DNA of 64,000 bases from Spectribacter acetivorans (GTDB taxonomy: Bacteria > Pseudomonadota > Gammaproteobacteria > Nevskiales > Salinisphaeraceae). Positions within the stretch are counted from its first letter, which is position 1; each line of letters starts with the position of its first letter. Positions 47,581 to 56,243 of the stretch are shown in pieces. Location: contig NZ_JAVRHY010000015.1 in NCBI RefSeq assembly GCF_031846305.1, forward strand, positions 3,237 through 67,236, given 5' to 3'. The translations under genes were made by a program, and so were the position numbers. The notes under the pieces were generated by a model. The model worked only from the letters and a program-made list of their open reading frames with translations. It was not told the origin of the DNA and did not search any database.

Positions 47581-48063
47581 CTAGGCCATTCGGGAGGACG
47601 ACAGAATCTCGATCCAGTAGCCGTCCGGGTCGCGGATGAAGGCGATATGGTTCATCCGTCCGTCCTCCGGCCGCTTCTGGAAGGTGACGTTGTTGGCGTC
47701 GAACCAGGCCACGGCCGCGTCCAGGTCCGGCACGTCGAATGCGATGTGGCCGTAACCCTGGGGTTCGCTGTTGCCGTCGTGATAGGCCACGTTCGGGTCG
47801 TTCTCGCTGCCCCAGTTGTGGGTCAACTCGAGCACGCCGCGCTGGGCAAAGGTCCAGCGGGCTCGTTCGGCGGCGTCTTCCGGCGGCGTTTCGCCGGGCT
47901 GCAACTTGCCCAGGAAGTAGAGGCAGAATTCGGCGCCCTCGAAGTCGGCCTGGTGCAGGAGGGTCATGCCCAGCACGTCACGGTAGAAGTTCAGCGACTT
48001 CGCCGGGTCCTTGATGCGCAGCATGGTGTGGTTGAAGGTGAAGCCGTCGGTCTCGGCCATCAT
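47581..48063 (-). CDS. gloA: lactoylglutathione lyase (glyoxalase I)
   Basis: A 160-residue VOC-fold enzyme of the long (eukaryote/Pseudomonas) type. ATG 48063 overlaps the preceding stop as ATGA; ATG 48060 is equally possible. Metal ligands and signature are in 'FNHTMLRIKDPAKSLNFYRD' (His), 'GVLELTHNWGSENDP' (Glu), 'GYGHIAFDVPDL' (His) and 'DPDGYWIEILSS' (Glu). The insertion 'HDGNSEPQGYGHIAF' is characteristic of the zinc-type long GloA. It isomerises the hemithioacetal of methylglyoxal and glutathione to S-lactoylglutathione. Coupled to the hydroxy-acid oxidase gene upstream, implying linked control of lactate or 2-oxoaldehyde metabolism. Confidence 0.93.
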   Translation of the reverse strand: MMAETDGFTFNHTMLRIKDPAKSLNFYRDVLGMTLLHQADFEGAEFCLYFLGKLQPGETPPEDAAERARWTFAQRGVLELTHNWGSENDPNVAYHDGNSEPQGYGHIAFDVPDLDAAVAWFDANNVTFQKRPEDGRMNHIAFIRDPDGYWIEILSSSRMA

Positions 48064-49361
48064 GCGTCTCCTGTGTCGGGGCCGGCGATGCGGCGGCGGT
48101 CGATTTCGGCGACGCTGCGGCAACCGGCCAGGGCCATGGTGAGCTGGAAGTCGGCGTGGAAGTTGGTCAGCACCTCCCGTACGCCGGCCTCGCCCGCGAG
48201 CGCCAGACCATAACAGTAGGGCCGACCGATGCCCACGGCCGTCGCGCCCAGCGCCAGGGCCTTGAACGCGTCCGCGCCGCCGCGGATGCCGGAGTCCATG
48301 ATCACGGGGATGCAGCCGTCCACGGCGGCGACGATGCCGGGTAGCTGTTCGATGGTGGCCACCGAGCCGTCCACCTGTCGCCCGCCGTGGTTGGACACGA
48401 GCAGACCGTCGACGCCGTAATCCAGTGACTTGCGGGCGTCTTCGGGGTCGAGAATGCCCTTCAGCAGGATCGGCAGCCTGGTGCGTTCGCGCAGGAAAGC
48501 GAGATCGTCCCAGGTCAGTGTCGGGCGCGAGTAGGTGGCGATGAAGCGCCGAACCGCGGCCAGGGCCTGCCCGGAGCGCAACCCATCGAGCATGCCATCC
48601 GGCCACTTGCGCAGCACCTGCATCAGCACCCGCAGGGTGTGGCGGTTGAGTGGCTGTTTCGCGTCCGGTCCGGGCAGCGGGTCGGCCAGCTGGCGCCGGA
48701 ACACCGGGTCCGAGGTGTACTGGGCAATGCCCTTGCCGTGCAGGAACGGCAGGTGGGCCAGTTCGAGGTCGCGGGTGCGCCAGCCTAGAAGCGTGGTATC
48801 CAGCGTAACCACGATCGCTTCGCAGCCGCAGGCCTCGGCGCGCGACACGAAGCTCTCCACCATCTCGTCCGACTTGTTCCAGTAGAGCTGGAACCAGCGT
48901 GGCGCGTCGCCCATGGCCGCAGCGCAGTCCTCCATCGTGCGGCTGGCCTGGCTGGAAAAGATGTAGGGCATGCCGGTATCCGCCGCCGCGCGGGCCACTG
49001 CCACGTCGGCATCCGGATGCGCCATTTCCAGCACGCCGATCGGGCACAGCAGGAAGGGTGTGGGCAGCCGCCGCCCGAATAGTTCCACCGAGGTGTCCTG
49101 TTCCGCCACGTCGAACAGCATGCGCGGCTTGATCTGCCAGTGACCGAAGGCCGACAGATTGCGGGCCATTGTGTCCTCGCGGCCCGCGCCGCCGGCGATG
49201 TAGGCGTAGCCCTCCGCGCTCATGCAGCGGGCGGCCGCGGCTTCCAGATCGGCCATGCCCACCGGCACCGTCGGCCGGCGTCCGGCCAGGCCGCCCATGT
49301 AGATGGCGCGCTGGCGTTCCACCGGGCCGGTGAGGCGTGTGCTTCGCGGGTCATCAGACAT
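48060..49361 (-). CDS. FMN-dependent alpha-hydroxy acid oxidase, lactate 2-monooxygenase-like
   Basis: A 433-residue flavoprotein from ATG 49361. 'EGYAYIAGGAGREDTMARNL' and 'FHWQIKPRML'-like text begin the TIM barrel; 'GCEAIVVTLDTTLLGWRTRD', 'LPILLKGILDPEDARKSLDY', 'DGLLVSNHGGRQVDGSVATI' (catalytic His and Arg) and 'VIMDSGIRGGADAFKALALG' are the FMN and active-site segments. The sequence resembles mycobacterial lactate 2-monooxygenase more than L-lactate dehydrogenase LldD, including the insertion around residues 205-255. It would oxidise L-lactate or a related 2-hydroxy acid. Its stop overlaps the gloA start, so the two are co-translated. Confidence 0.85.
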   Translation of the reverse strand: MSDDPRSTRLTGPVERQRAIYMGGLAGRRPTVPVGMADLEAAAARCMSAEGYAYIAGGAGREDTMARNLSAFGHWQIKPRMLFDVAEQDTSVELFGRRLPTPFLLCPIGVLEMAHPDADVAVARAAADTGMPYIFSSQASRTMEDCAAAMGDAPRWFQLYWNKSDEMVESFVSRAEACGCEAIVVTLDTTLLGWRTRDLELAHLPFLHGKGIAQYTSDPVFRRQLADPLPGPDAKQPLNRHTLRVLMQVLRKWPDGMLDGLRSGQALAAVRRFIATYSRPTLTWDDLAFLRERTRLPILLKGILDPEDARKSLDYGVDGLLVSNHGGRQVDGSVATIEQLPGIVAAVDGCIPVIMDSGIRGGADAFKALALGATAVGIGRPYCYGLALAGEAGVREVLTNFHADFQLTMALAGCRSVAEIDRRRIAGPDTGDA

Positions 49362-49537
49362 TGGCTGGCCCCTCGGGCGCGGGAATGGTGCCGACATTAT
49401 GCCTGCCGACACATCGGCCGCCATGGTCAGCGGACTGTCATGCCCGGGTCACGGGGCCGCCAACTTCCGGTAACCAACGGCAGGTTAGTTTCCCGTTTCG
49501 ACAATTCGTCCCAAAACATCGAATCCGGGGAAGCAGC

Positions 49538-51925
49538 ATGTTCAATTCGGGGAGCCGGGCCGCGACAGGCCTTTGCGTGATTCTGACAGCGGTACTAGCC
49601 GGCTGTGGTGGCGATGACAGTGGCACACCGGGTAACGGTGACGCCGGCGGTCAGCTGTCGGCGGCCGTGCGTACATCCGTGGTCACGACCGATGACTGCG
49701 CCAGCGGCAGTGGTATCGAGGTCGATAGCGGCATCGACGAGAACGGCAACGGCACGCTTGACGACGGCGAAGTCGACGACACGCAACTGGTCTGTGACGG
49801 CACTGCCGGCACTGACGCGCTGGTGGAAACCGAAACGGTTCCCGCCGGCGATAGGTGCCCCGATGGCGGCGTGCTGGTGCGCGCCGGTCAGGATGACGAC
49901 GGGGACGGCATGCTCGGCGACAGCGAAGTCGACAGCACCGACACCGTCTGCAACGGCGAATCGGGCCGCTTCGCACTGCAGTTGCTGCATCTAGCCGATA
50001 TGGACGGCGCCCCCGAAGCGCTGCAGAACGTGAACGGTTTCTCGGCGCTGGTCGATGCTTTCCGTGACGACATGCCGGCGAGCACGCTGGTGTTGTCATC
50101 GGGCGACAATTACATTCCGGGACCCCGCTACTTTGCCGCCAGCGACGACGCGCTGGTCGAGGAACTCGGGGCGCCCGGCAACGGCCGCGGCGACATCGCA
50201 TTCGTGAACGCCCTGGGTGTCCGGGCCGCCGCGCTCGGCAATCATGATCTCGATGACGGCACCGAGGCCTTTGCCGGCATCATCGCCCCGGATGGCGACT
50301 ACCCCGGCGCGGCTTTCCCCTATATCTCGGCCAACGTGGACTTCTCCACCGACGCGAATCTGTCGGGCCGGGTGGTCGACGACGGCCTGCTGGCCGAGGA
50401 CGGCGCCGGTGCGGTGGCCGGATCGGCTGTGGTCCTGGTCAACGGCGAGCGCATCGGTATCGTGGGGGCGAGCACGCCCGCCCTGGCCAGCATCACCAGC
50501 ACCGGCGGCCTGACCATCAACCCGCCGCTGGTCGACAACGACGAGCAGCTGTTCGACGATCTGGCGGCGGCCATCCAGCCGACCGTCAATGCCCTGCGCG
50601 CCAGCGGTATCGACAAGATCGTGCTGCTGGGCCACATGCAGCAGATTGCCATCGAAAAGGCGCTGGCCGTGCGACTTGAAGGCGTCGATATCATCGTGGC
50701 CGGCGGCTCCAATACCCTGCTGGCCGACGGCGACGATATTCTGCGCGACGGCGATACCGCAGCCGATACCTATCCGTTGCTGTATACCTCGCCGGCCGAT
50801 GAGCCGGTCCTGGTGGTCAATGTCGATGGCGATTATCGCTATCTCGGTCGCCTGGTGGTCGAATTCGACGGCAACGGTGTGCTCGATCTGGACAGCCTGG
50901 ATCCGGCGCTGAACGGCGCTTGGGCGTCGACGCAGGCAGTCGTGGACATGGTTGGCGGCACGCCCATTCCGCGGGTGGCCGAGGTCTCCGAGGCCCTTGC
51001 CGAGGTGCTGGTGGCCCGCGACGGCAACGTGCTGGGTAACACGGCGGTGTTCCTCGACGGCCGCCGCAGCGAGGTTCGCACCGAGGAAACCAACCTCGGC
51101 AATCTGACCGCGGACGCCAACCTCTGGTACGCGCAGCAGGCCGATCCGGAGGTCGATATCTCGCTGAAGAATGGCGGCGGCATCCGCTCGGCCATCGGGC
51201 AGGTGCTGGTGCAGCCCGGCAGCAACGAAGCGCCGCAGCTGCTGCCACCGGCGGCCAACGAGGCCGTGGGTAAGCCGGCGGGCGGTGTGTCCCAGTTCGA
51301 TGTGGAAGGCTCGCTGCGATTCAACAACAGCCTGACTCTGCTCACCGTGACCGCTGACGAGCTGCTGGACATCATGGAACACGGCGTATCGGCGACGGCG
51401 CCCGGCGCCACGCCGGGGCAGTTCCCACAGATCGGCGGCATGCGCATCGCCTTCGATCCGAACGCCACCGCCCGGCAGGGTGGCGATACCAACGGCGGTG
51501 CCGCGGTAATGGGCGAGCGTATCCGCACGCTTGAGATCATCGACGAAAACGGTGCGGTGCTGGAGACGGTGGTAGCCAACGGCATTCTCCAGGTGGACCC
51601 CAACCGCAGCTTCCGCATGGTGACCCTGAACTTCACCGTCAGCTGTGTGGCTGGTACCGACAACATGGCCTCCGATGCCTGCGGCGACGGCTATCCGTTC
51701 AAGAATCTGACCGCACCCGACCGGGCCGATCTGCCGCTGGCGGCTGATTTCGATCCGGCCTTCGATCCGGGCAATGCCGACTTCGCCGGGATCGGCACCG
51801 AGCAGGACGCGTTCGCCGAGTATCTGTTCAACTTCCATCCGGATGCGGCCATGGCCTTCGATCAGGCCGAGACCGATCCGGCCGCCGACATGCGCATCGA
51901 GAATCTGGGCGCCAGCGCGCCCTGA
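49538..51925 (+). CDS. 5'-nucleotidase/metallophosphatase-like lipoprotein with DUF7151-type acidic repeats
   Basis: A 795-residue protein from ATG 49538. Lipobox LAGC places the lipidated Cys at 23. Two similar acidic modules (about 50-88 and 95-132), each with a Cys pair and an Asp-x-Asn/Asp-Gly-x-Gly calcium-loop pattern ('GIDENGNGTLDDGEV', 'GQDDDGDGMLGDSEV'), match DUF7151. The metallophosphatase domain follows: 'LQLLHLADMDG', 'LSSGDNYIPGPRY', 'LGNHDLDDG', 'LLGHMQQIAIE' and 'VAGGSNTLLADGD'. These depart from UshA at the first (Asp-x-His) and last (Gly-His-x-Gln) metal motifs. The 5'-nucleotidase C domain is at about 500-700 ('NLGNLTADANLWY', 'KNGGGIRSAIG'). It probably releases phosphate outside the cytosol. 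A strong terminator follows. Confidence 0.88.
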   Translation: MFNSGSRAATGLCVILTAVLAGCGGDDSGTPGNGDAGGQLSAAVRTSVVTTDDCASGSGIEVDSGIDENGNGTLDDGEVDDTQLVCDGTAGTDALVETETVPAGDRCPDGGVLVRAGQDDDGDGMLGDSEVDSTDTVCNGESGRFALQLLHLADMDGAPEALQNVNGFSALVDAFRDDMPASTLVLSSGDNYIPGPRYFAASDDALVEELGAPGNGRGDIAFVNALGVRAAALGNHDLDDGTEAFAGIIAPDGDYPGAAFPYISANVDFSTDANLSGRVVDDGLLAEDGAGAVAGSAVVLVNGERIGIVGASTPALASITSTGGLTINPPLVDNDEQLFDDLAAAIQPTVNALRASGIDKIVLLGHMQQIAIEKALAVRLEGVDIIVAGGSNTLLADGDDILRDGDTAADTYPLLYTSPADEPVLVVNVDGDYRYLGRLVVEFDGNGVLDLDSLDPALNGAWASTQAVVDMVGGTPIPRVAEVSEALAEVLVARDGNVLGNTAVFLDGRRSEVRTEETNLGNLTADANLWYAQQADPEVDISLKNGGGIRSAIGQVLVQPGSNEAPQLLPPAANEAVGKPAGGVSQFDVEGSLRFNNSLTLLTVTADELLDIMEHGVSATAPGATPGQFPQIGGMRIAFDPNATARQGGDTNGGAAVMGERIRTLEIIDENGAVLETVVANGILQVDPNRSFRMVTLNFTVSCVAGTDNMASDACGDGYPFKNLTAPDRADLPLAADFDPAFDPGNADFAGIGTEQDAFAEYLFNFHPDAAMAFDQAETDPAADMRIENLGASAP

Positions 51926-51948
51926 TCGATTCGTCCGGCGGATTAATT

Positions 51949-51984
51949 ACCCGGCGGCGGTCGTCTGACCGTCGCCGGGTTTTT
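51949..51984 (+). terminator. Rho-independent terminator after the nucleotidase-like gene
   Basis: A 14-base stem (51949-51962 with 51967-51980, 13 Watson-Crick pairs and one G-T) and GTCT loop, followed by TTTT (51981-51984). It begins 23 bp after the stop codon of the plus-strand lipoprotein gene and separates it from the convergent MBL hydrolase gene. Confidence 0.85.
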
Positions 51985-52005
51985 CATGACGGGGTGGATG
52001 GGCGT

Positions 52006-52827
52006 TCAGCCCGACAGCTGCACCAGGTCCAGCGGATCATGGGCGCAGAACACGCGCACCCCGGCGTTTTCATCCAGCGCCAGGCCGCGCAGCCGCTCGA
52101 TATTGTCCCGGCAACGGGGGCGATCCTCGCAGACCATCCGCTGAAAGGCGCGCAATGCCACGGGGCAGCTGGCGTGATCGGCCATCTGGCCGTGATTGAA
52201 GAAGGCATCGCCGGCATGCAGTAGCCAGCCGTCGTCGCCCTGTACCGCGATGCCGGCGTGCCCGCGGGTGTGCCCGGCCAGAGGGATCATCAGGATCTCG
52301 GGTGGTAGACCCGGCAGATCCCGCACAGCCGCAAATCCCTGCCATGGTTCGCCATCGGGCTGATGCAGCGCCCAATCCGGTGCGTGCGCCCACTGCGCAT
52401 CCCGGTAGCGGGTTTTCTCCAGCAGGCTGCGGCTGGCCAGCGTGGCTTCGTACTCGTCGGCCAGCACGTGCACGCGGGCCCCGGGGAAATCGGCAATACC
52501 GCCGGCGTGGTCGATGTCCAGATGGGTCAGCAGAATGTGGCGCACGTCGTCGGGATCGAGGCCGAGTTCGCGGATCTGCTCGCGGGCGGTTTCCACCCGG
52601 GCCAGCGCGGGTCCGGTCATGGCCATGAAGGCACGGCCTAGCCGCTTGCCCGGTTGGTCGATGTCGGCCAGCCCGAAGCCGCTTTCAACCAGTACCAGGC
52701 CGGCCTCGGTCTCCACCAGCAGGACGTGGCACACCAGTGGCGCCATGGCCGCCGGCGCACCGGGGCTGCGAAACAGGCCGCCGAGCGGTGGCTGCATGGA
52801 GCCACAATTCAGGTGATGAATCTTCAT
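52006..52827 (-). CDS. MBL-fold metallo-hydrolase (AttM/lactonase-like)
   Basis: A 273-residue metallo-beta-lactamase-fold protein; ATG 52827 starts the family text 'MKIHHLNCGSMQPPLGG'. The first metal motif reads 'LLTHLDIDHAGGIADFPGA' (His-x-Asp-x-Asp-His, where many members have His-x-His-x-Asp-His), followed by 'MIPLAGHTRGHAGIAVQG', 'LLHAGDAFFNHGQM' and 'RVFCAHDPLDL'. The layout is close to quorum-sensing lactonases and related hydrolases, but the substrate is unknown. It is divergent from the KefB/C-like antiporter gene, 139 bp away, and may belong to the same detoxification locus. Confidence 0.85.
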   Translation of the reverse strand: MKIHHLNCGSMQPPLGGLFRSPGAPAAMAPLVCHVLLVETEAGLVLVESGFGLADIDQPGKRLGRAFMAMTGPALARVETAREQIRELGLDPDDVRHILLTHLDIDHAGGIADFPGARVHVLADEYEATLASRSLLEKTRYRDAQWAHAPDWALHQPDGEPWQGFAAVRDLPGLPPEILMIPLAGHTRGHAGIAVQGDDGWLLHAGDAFFNHGQMADHASCPVALRAFQRMVCEDRPRCRDNIERLRGLALDENAGVRVFCAHDPLDLVQLSG

Positions 52828-52966
52828 GACGGCATCATCGTCATCGCAACGGTTTTGCGCAAGCGTGGTATCACGGTTGACGTAATATGCCAGTGACGGC
52901 GCAATCGGCTGGCAAGCGCGATGCGCGGACGCGACTTGGTGGCGAGGTGCGTGGTGGAATATCGAC

Positions 52967-54793
52967 ATGAGTGAATGGCTGCAGCCGATTGCGATCTTTC
53001 TGACCGCCGCGGTGGTCGCAGTGCCTCTGGCGCAGCGGCTGAAGCTGGGGTCGATCCTCGGCTATCTGATCGCCGGGGCCGTGATCGGCCCCTGGGGGTT
53101 GGGGGCGATTGCGGAAGTCGAAGACGTGCTGCACATCGCCGAGTTCGGCGTGGTACTGCTGCTGTTCGTGATCGGCCTGGAAATGCAGCCGCGACGGCTG
53201 TGGGCGCTGCGCAAGACAATTGTCGGGCTGGGCGGCATGCAGGTGCTGGTCAGCGGCGTGCTGCTGGGCGCGGCGGCGCTGCTGCTGGGGTTGCCCCCGT
53301 CGGCGGCGGTGGTGGCCGGGGCGGCGCTGGCGTTGTCCTCTACCGCGTTCGGGTTACAGCTGCTGGCCGAGCGCGGCGAACTCACGGCCCGCCACGGGCG
53401 GTCGGCTTTCGGCATCCTGCTGTTCCAGGACCTCGCGGTGATTCCCATCCTGGCACTGCTGCCGTTGCTGGCAGTTGGCGGCGAGGCGATGAGTCTGGGC
53501 GGGGCGCTGCTGGATACGGCGAAAGTGGCGGCAGTGCTCACCGCCATGGTGATCGGCGGTCACTATCTGCTGCGGCCGATCTTTCGCATCGTGGCGGCCA
53601 CGCGCATGCCGGAGATATTTACCGCCTGGGCACTTCTGGTGGTGATCGGCACTGCGGTGATCATGGAGCAGGTGGATGTTTCCGTGGCGCTGGGCGCGTT
53701 CGTGGCGGGGGTGCTCCTGGCGGACTCGGAATATCGCCCGGAGCTGGAAACCAACATCGATCCGTTCAAGGACCTGCTCCTGGGGCTGTTCTTCATCGCC
53801 GTGGGCATGTCGCTGAATCTGGGCCTGTTGCTGTCGGAGCCCCTGCGGCTGGTGCTGATGACGCTGGCGCTGCTGACCATCAAGGGTCTGGTGCTCTACA
53901 TCCTGGGCCGGCGTCACGGGCTCGATCCGCCGGCCGCCCGGAATCTGGCCGCGGTCCTGCCGCAGGGTGGTGAATTCGCGTTCGTGATTCTGGCCGCCGC
54001 GGTGGCCGCTGGTGTGTTCGAGCAGGCCGACAGCGATGTCGTCGTTGCCGTGGTCACGCTGTCGATGGCGGCAACGCCGCTGCTCGCCGGCGGCGCGGGC
54101 TGGCTGAACCGGCGTCTGAAACCGGCCGGCGGCGACTCACGCTCATTCGATACGCCGGACGAATACGAGCATCCGGTGATCATCGCCGGCTTCGGGCGTG
54201 TGGCGCAGATCGTCGCCCGCCTGCTCACGGCCAAAGGCGTGTCGTTCACCGCCCTGGAAATCAATCCGGACACGGTCGATTTCGTGCGCCGTTTCGGCGA
54301 CAAGATCTACTACGGCGACGCCTCTCGCATCGATCTGCTGCGCCATGCCGGCGCCGAGGAGGCCCGCGTATTCGTGCTGGCCATCGGGGACCCGGAGGCT
54401 TCGGTGCGCACGGCCGGCGTGGTACGCCAGCACTTCCCGCATCTGAAGATCATCGCCGCCGCGCGAAATCGCCAGCATGTATTCGCGCTGAAGAAGCTCG
54501 GCGTGTCCGTCATCCTGCGGGAGAAGTTCCTGTCCTCGCTGGAAATGGGCGGCGAGACGCTCCAGGCGCTGGGCGCAAGCCGCAGCGAGGCGGTGCGCGC
54601 CACCAGTCTGTTCCGGCAGTATGACGAGGAGCTGCTCGACGAGCAGGCGGCCGCATCCGAGGATACGGCCAAGCTCGTTCAGATGCGGGAGGAGGCGATG
54701 GCCGAACTGGAAGAACTGTTCGAGCGGGATGCGGGTTCCGCCGAGGGAACCGGGTCGGAATCGGGACAATCACAATCGTCACGGAACGAATGA
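52967..54793 (+). CDS. KefB/KefC-type glutathione-regulated K+/H+ antiporter
   Basis: A 608-residue protein from ATG 52967. The transmembrane half (about 1-380) has the CPA2 pattern 'LGYLIAGAVIGPWGLGAI', 'FGVVLLLFVIGLEMQPRR', 'LALSSTAFGLQLLAERGE', 'LFQDLAVIPILALLPLL' and the Kef loop 'YRPELETNIDPFKDLLLGLF'. The KTN/RCK domain starts at about 400: 'VIIAGFGRVAQIVARLLTAK', 'IYYGDASRIDLLRHAGAEEA', 'HFPHLKIIAAARNRQHVFAL'. These are close to E. coli KefB/KefC, which acidify the cytosol in response to glutathione adducts of electrophiles. A C-terminal acidic tail follows. No kefF/kefG-like ancillary oxidoreductase is adjacent; instead a cupin and a GST follow, the cupin with a 4-base overlap. Confidence 0.9.
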   Translation: MSEWLQPIAIFLTAAVVAVPLAQRLKLGSILGYLIAGAVIGPWGLGAIAEVEDVLHIAEFGVVLLLFVIGLEMQPRRLWALRKTIVGLGGMQVLVSGVLLGAAALLLGLPPSAAVVAGAALALSSTAFGLQLLAERGELTARHGRSAFGILLFQDLAVIPILALLPLLAVGGEAMSLGGALLDTAKVAAVLTAMVIGGHYLLRPIFRIVAATRMPEIFTAWALLVVIGTAVIMEQVDVSVALGAFVAGVLLADSEYRPELETNIDPFKDLLLGLFFIAVGMSLNLGLLLSEPLRLVLMTLALLTIKGLVLYILGRRHGLDPPAARNLAAVLPQGGEFAFVILAAAVAAGVFEQADSDVVVAVVTLSMAATPLLAGGAGWLNRRLKPAGGDSRSFDTPDEYEHPVIIAGFGRVAQIVARLLTAKGVSFTALEINPDTVDFVRRFGDKIYYGDASRIDLLRHAGAEEARVFVLAIGDPEASVRTAGVVRQHFPHLKIIAAARNRQHVFALKKLGVSVILREKFLSSLEMGGETLQALGASRSEAVRATSLFRQYDEELLDEQAAASEDTAKLVQMREEAMAELEELFERDAGSAEGTGSESGQSQSSRNE

Positions 54794-55503
54794 TGACGAA
54801 TGCGAACGCCACCGCCGCGCCGCTGCGCGGCGACATGAGCCGTCGGGAAGTCGTGGATACTCGGGACCTGGCATGGACCGAAGCCCCCGGCGGGCAGGTC
54901 TGGCGCAAGCGGCTGCACCGGGTGGGGCCGGCCGAGGCCGGGGAGGTGACGTCGCTGGTGCGGTACGTGCCGGGGGCCTCGTTTCATTCCCATCCGCATC
55001 CGGATGGCGAGGAGATTTTCGTGATCGAGGGCCATTTCTGTGACCAGCAGGCGGTGTCCGGGCCGGGCACTTTTCTGCTGCACCCGGAAGGGTTCGAGCA
55101 TGCGCCCTGGTCCGAGGACGGCTGCCTGCTGTTGGTCAAGCTTCGCCAGTACAGCGGTGAGGGGCGCACCTATGTCACCCGGGATACCGAGGCCATGGGC
55201 TGGGCTGACAGCGATACGCCCGGCGTGATGGTGAAACCATTGTATGCCGATGCCCGCTTTCCCGATGAAACCCGGCTGGAGCGCTGGGCTGCCGGCACCG
55301 AGCTGCCGGCGCGGGTGTTCCCGGACGGGGCGGAGCTGTTCGTGCTGGAAGGCGGGTTCGGCGACGAGCAGGGCAAATACGGGCTGCACACCTGGCTGCG
55401 CCTGCCGCCCGGCAGCAGTCATCGGCCGGTGAGTCCGCAGGGCTGTCTGGTCTACATCAAGACCGGCGGCGTGGCGCAGCTGCAGCACGATCCGGGGCGC
55501 TGA
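54790..55503 (+). CDS. cupin protein with two ChrR-like domains
   Basis: A 237-residue protein; ATG 54790 overlaps the antiporter stop as ATGA (a second ATG at 54793 is possible). Two cupin repeats of the ChrR/cupin_7 type: the first at about 40-125 with metal-binding 'ASFHSHPHPDGEEIFVIEG' (His-x-His...Glu) and 'LLHPEGFEHAPWSEDGCLL', the second at about 145-230 with 'ARVFPDGAELFVLEGGFGDE' and 'LRLPPGSSHRPVSPQGC', whose His pair is largely lost. ChrR cupin domains sense singlet oxygen in anti-sigma factors, but the zinc-binding sigma-binding domain is absent here. Coupling with the antiporter suggests a role in electrophile or oxidant response. Confidence 0.85.
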   Translation: MMTNANATAAPLRGDMSRREVVDTRDLAWTEAPGGQVWRKRLHRVGPAEAGEVTSLVRYVPGASFHSHPHPDGEEIFVIEGHFCDQQAVSGPGTFLLHPEGFEHAPWSEDGCLLLVKLRQYSGEGRTYVTRDTEAMGWADSDTPGVMVKPLYADARFPDETRLERWAAGTELPARVFPDGAELFVLEGGFGDEQGKYGLHTWLRLPPGSSHRPVSPQGCLVYIKTGGVAQLQHDPGR

Positions 55504-55508
55504 CCGCG

Positions 55509-56201
55509 ATGATCGACCTCTACTCCTGGGTCACACCCAACGGTTACAAGGTGCACATCCTGCTGGAGGAGCTGGCGCTGGATTACGCGGCTCATGCGGT
55601 GAACATTCAGCAGGGTGAACAGTTCGAACCCGAATTCCTGAGTATCTCGCCCAACAACCGCATTCCCGCGATCGTGGATCATGACGGGCCGGACGGTCGG
55701 CCGGTGTCGGTGTTCGAGTCCGGCGCGATCATGCTGTATCTGGCCGAGAAGACCGGCCGTTTCCTGCCCGCCGATCCGCGGGACCGGGTGGCGATGCAGG
55801 AATGGCTGATGTTCCAGATGGGTAACGTGGGCCCGATGTTCGGCCAAGTCGGCCACTTCACCCAGTACGCGCCCCGCCGGATTGATTACGCCGTGGATCG
55901 CTACACCCGCGAAATGCATCGGCTGTTCCGTGTGATGGATCGCCGTCTGGGCGAGGTGGAGTATCTGGCCGGGGATTACGGGCTGGCCGACATGGCCACG
56001 TTTCCCTGGGTGCGCTCGGCCCGCCGCTTTGGCGCCGAGCTGTGCGACTATCCGGATCTGAACCGTTGGTACCAGGCTATCCGGGCACGACCCGCGGTGG
56101 ACCGTGGCCTCGCCGTGCTGGCGGAATACAAGAATGCGACGCCGCTCAGCGAGGAGGCGAAGGAGCAGCTGTTCGGCGACACGCAGTATCAGCGACGCTG
56201 A
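55509..56201 (+). CDS. glutathione S-transferase, Nu-class (YfcG-like)
   Basis: A 230-residue GST starting 5 bases after the cupin stop. The thioredoxin-like N-domain begins 'MIDLYSWVTPNGYKVHILLE', where Thr-Pro-Asn replaces the Ser/Cys motif, as in YfcG/YghU; 'NNRIPAIVDHDG' holds the cis-Pro and 'VFESGAIMLYLAEKTG' the Glu-Ser glutathione contacts. The C-domain has 'VDRYTREMHRLFRVMDRRLG' and 'YLAGDYGLADMATFPWVRS' with the N-capping Asp. YfcG-type enzymes reduce disulfides with two bound glutathiones. In one operon with a KefB/C-like antiporter, it could form or remove the adducts that gate the channel. Confidence 0.92.
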   Translation: MIDLYSWVTPNGYKVHILLEELALDYAAHAVNIQQGEQFEPEFLSISPNNRIPAIVDHDGPDGRPVSVFESGAIMLYLAEKTGRFLPADPRDRVAMQEWLMFQMGNVGPMFGQVGHFTQYAPRRIDYAVDRYTREMHRLFRVMDRRLGEVEYLAGDYGLADMATFPWVRSARRFGAELCDYPDLNRWYQAIRARPAVDRGLAVLAEYKNATPLSEEAKEQLFGDTQYQRR

Positions 56202-56243
56202 CCCCGGCGGTCCGCCGCCGGCTTCGATAACGACAAGGGGGAG

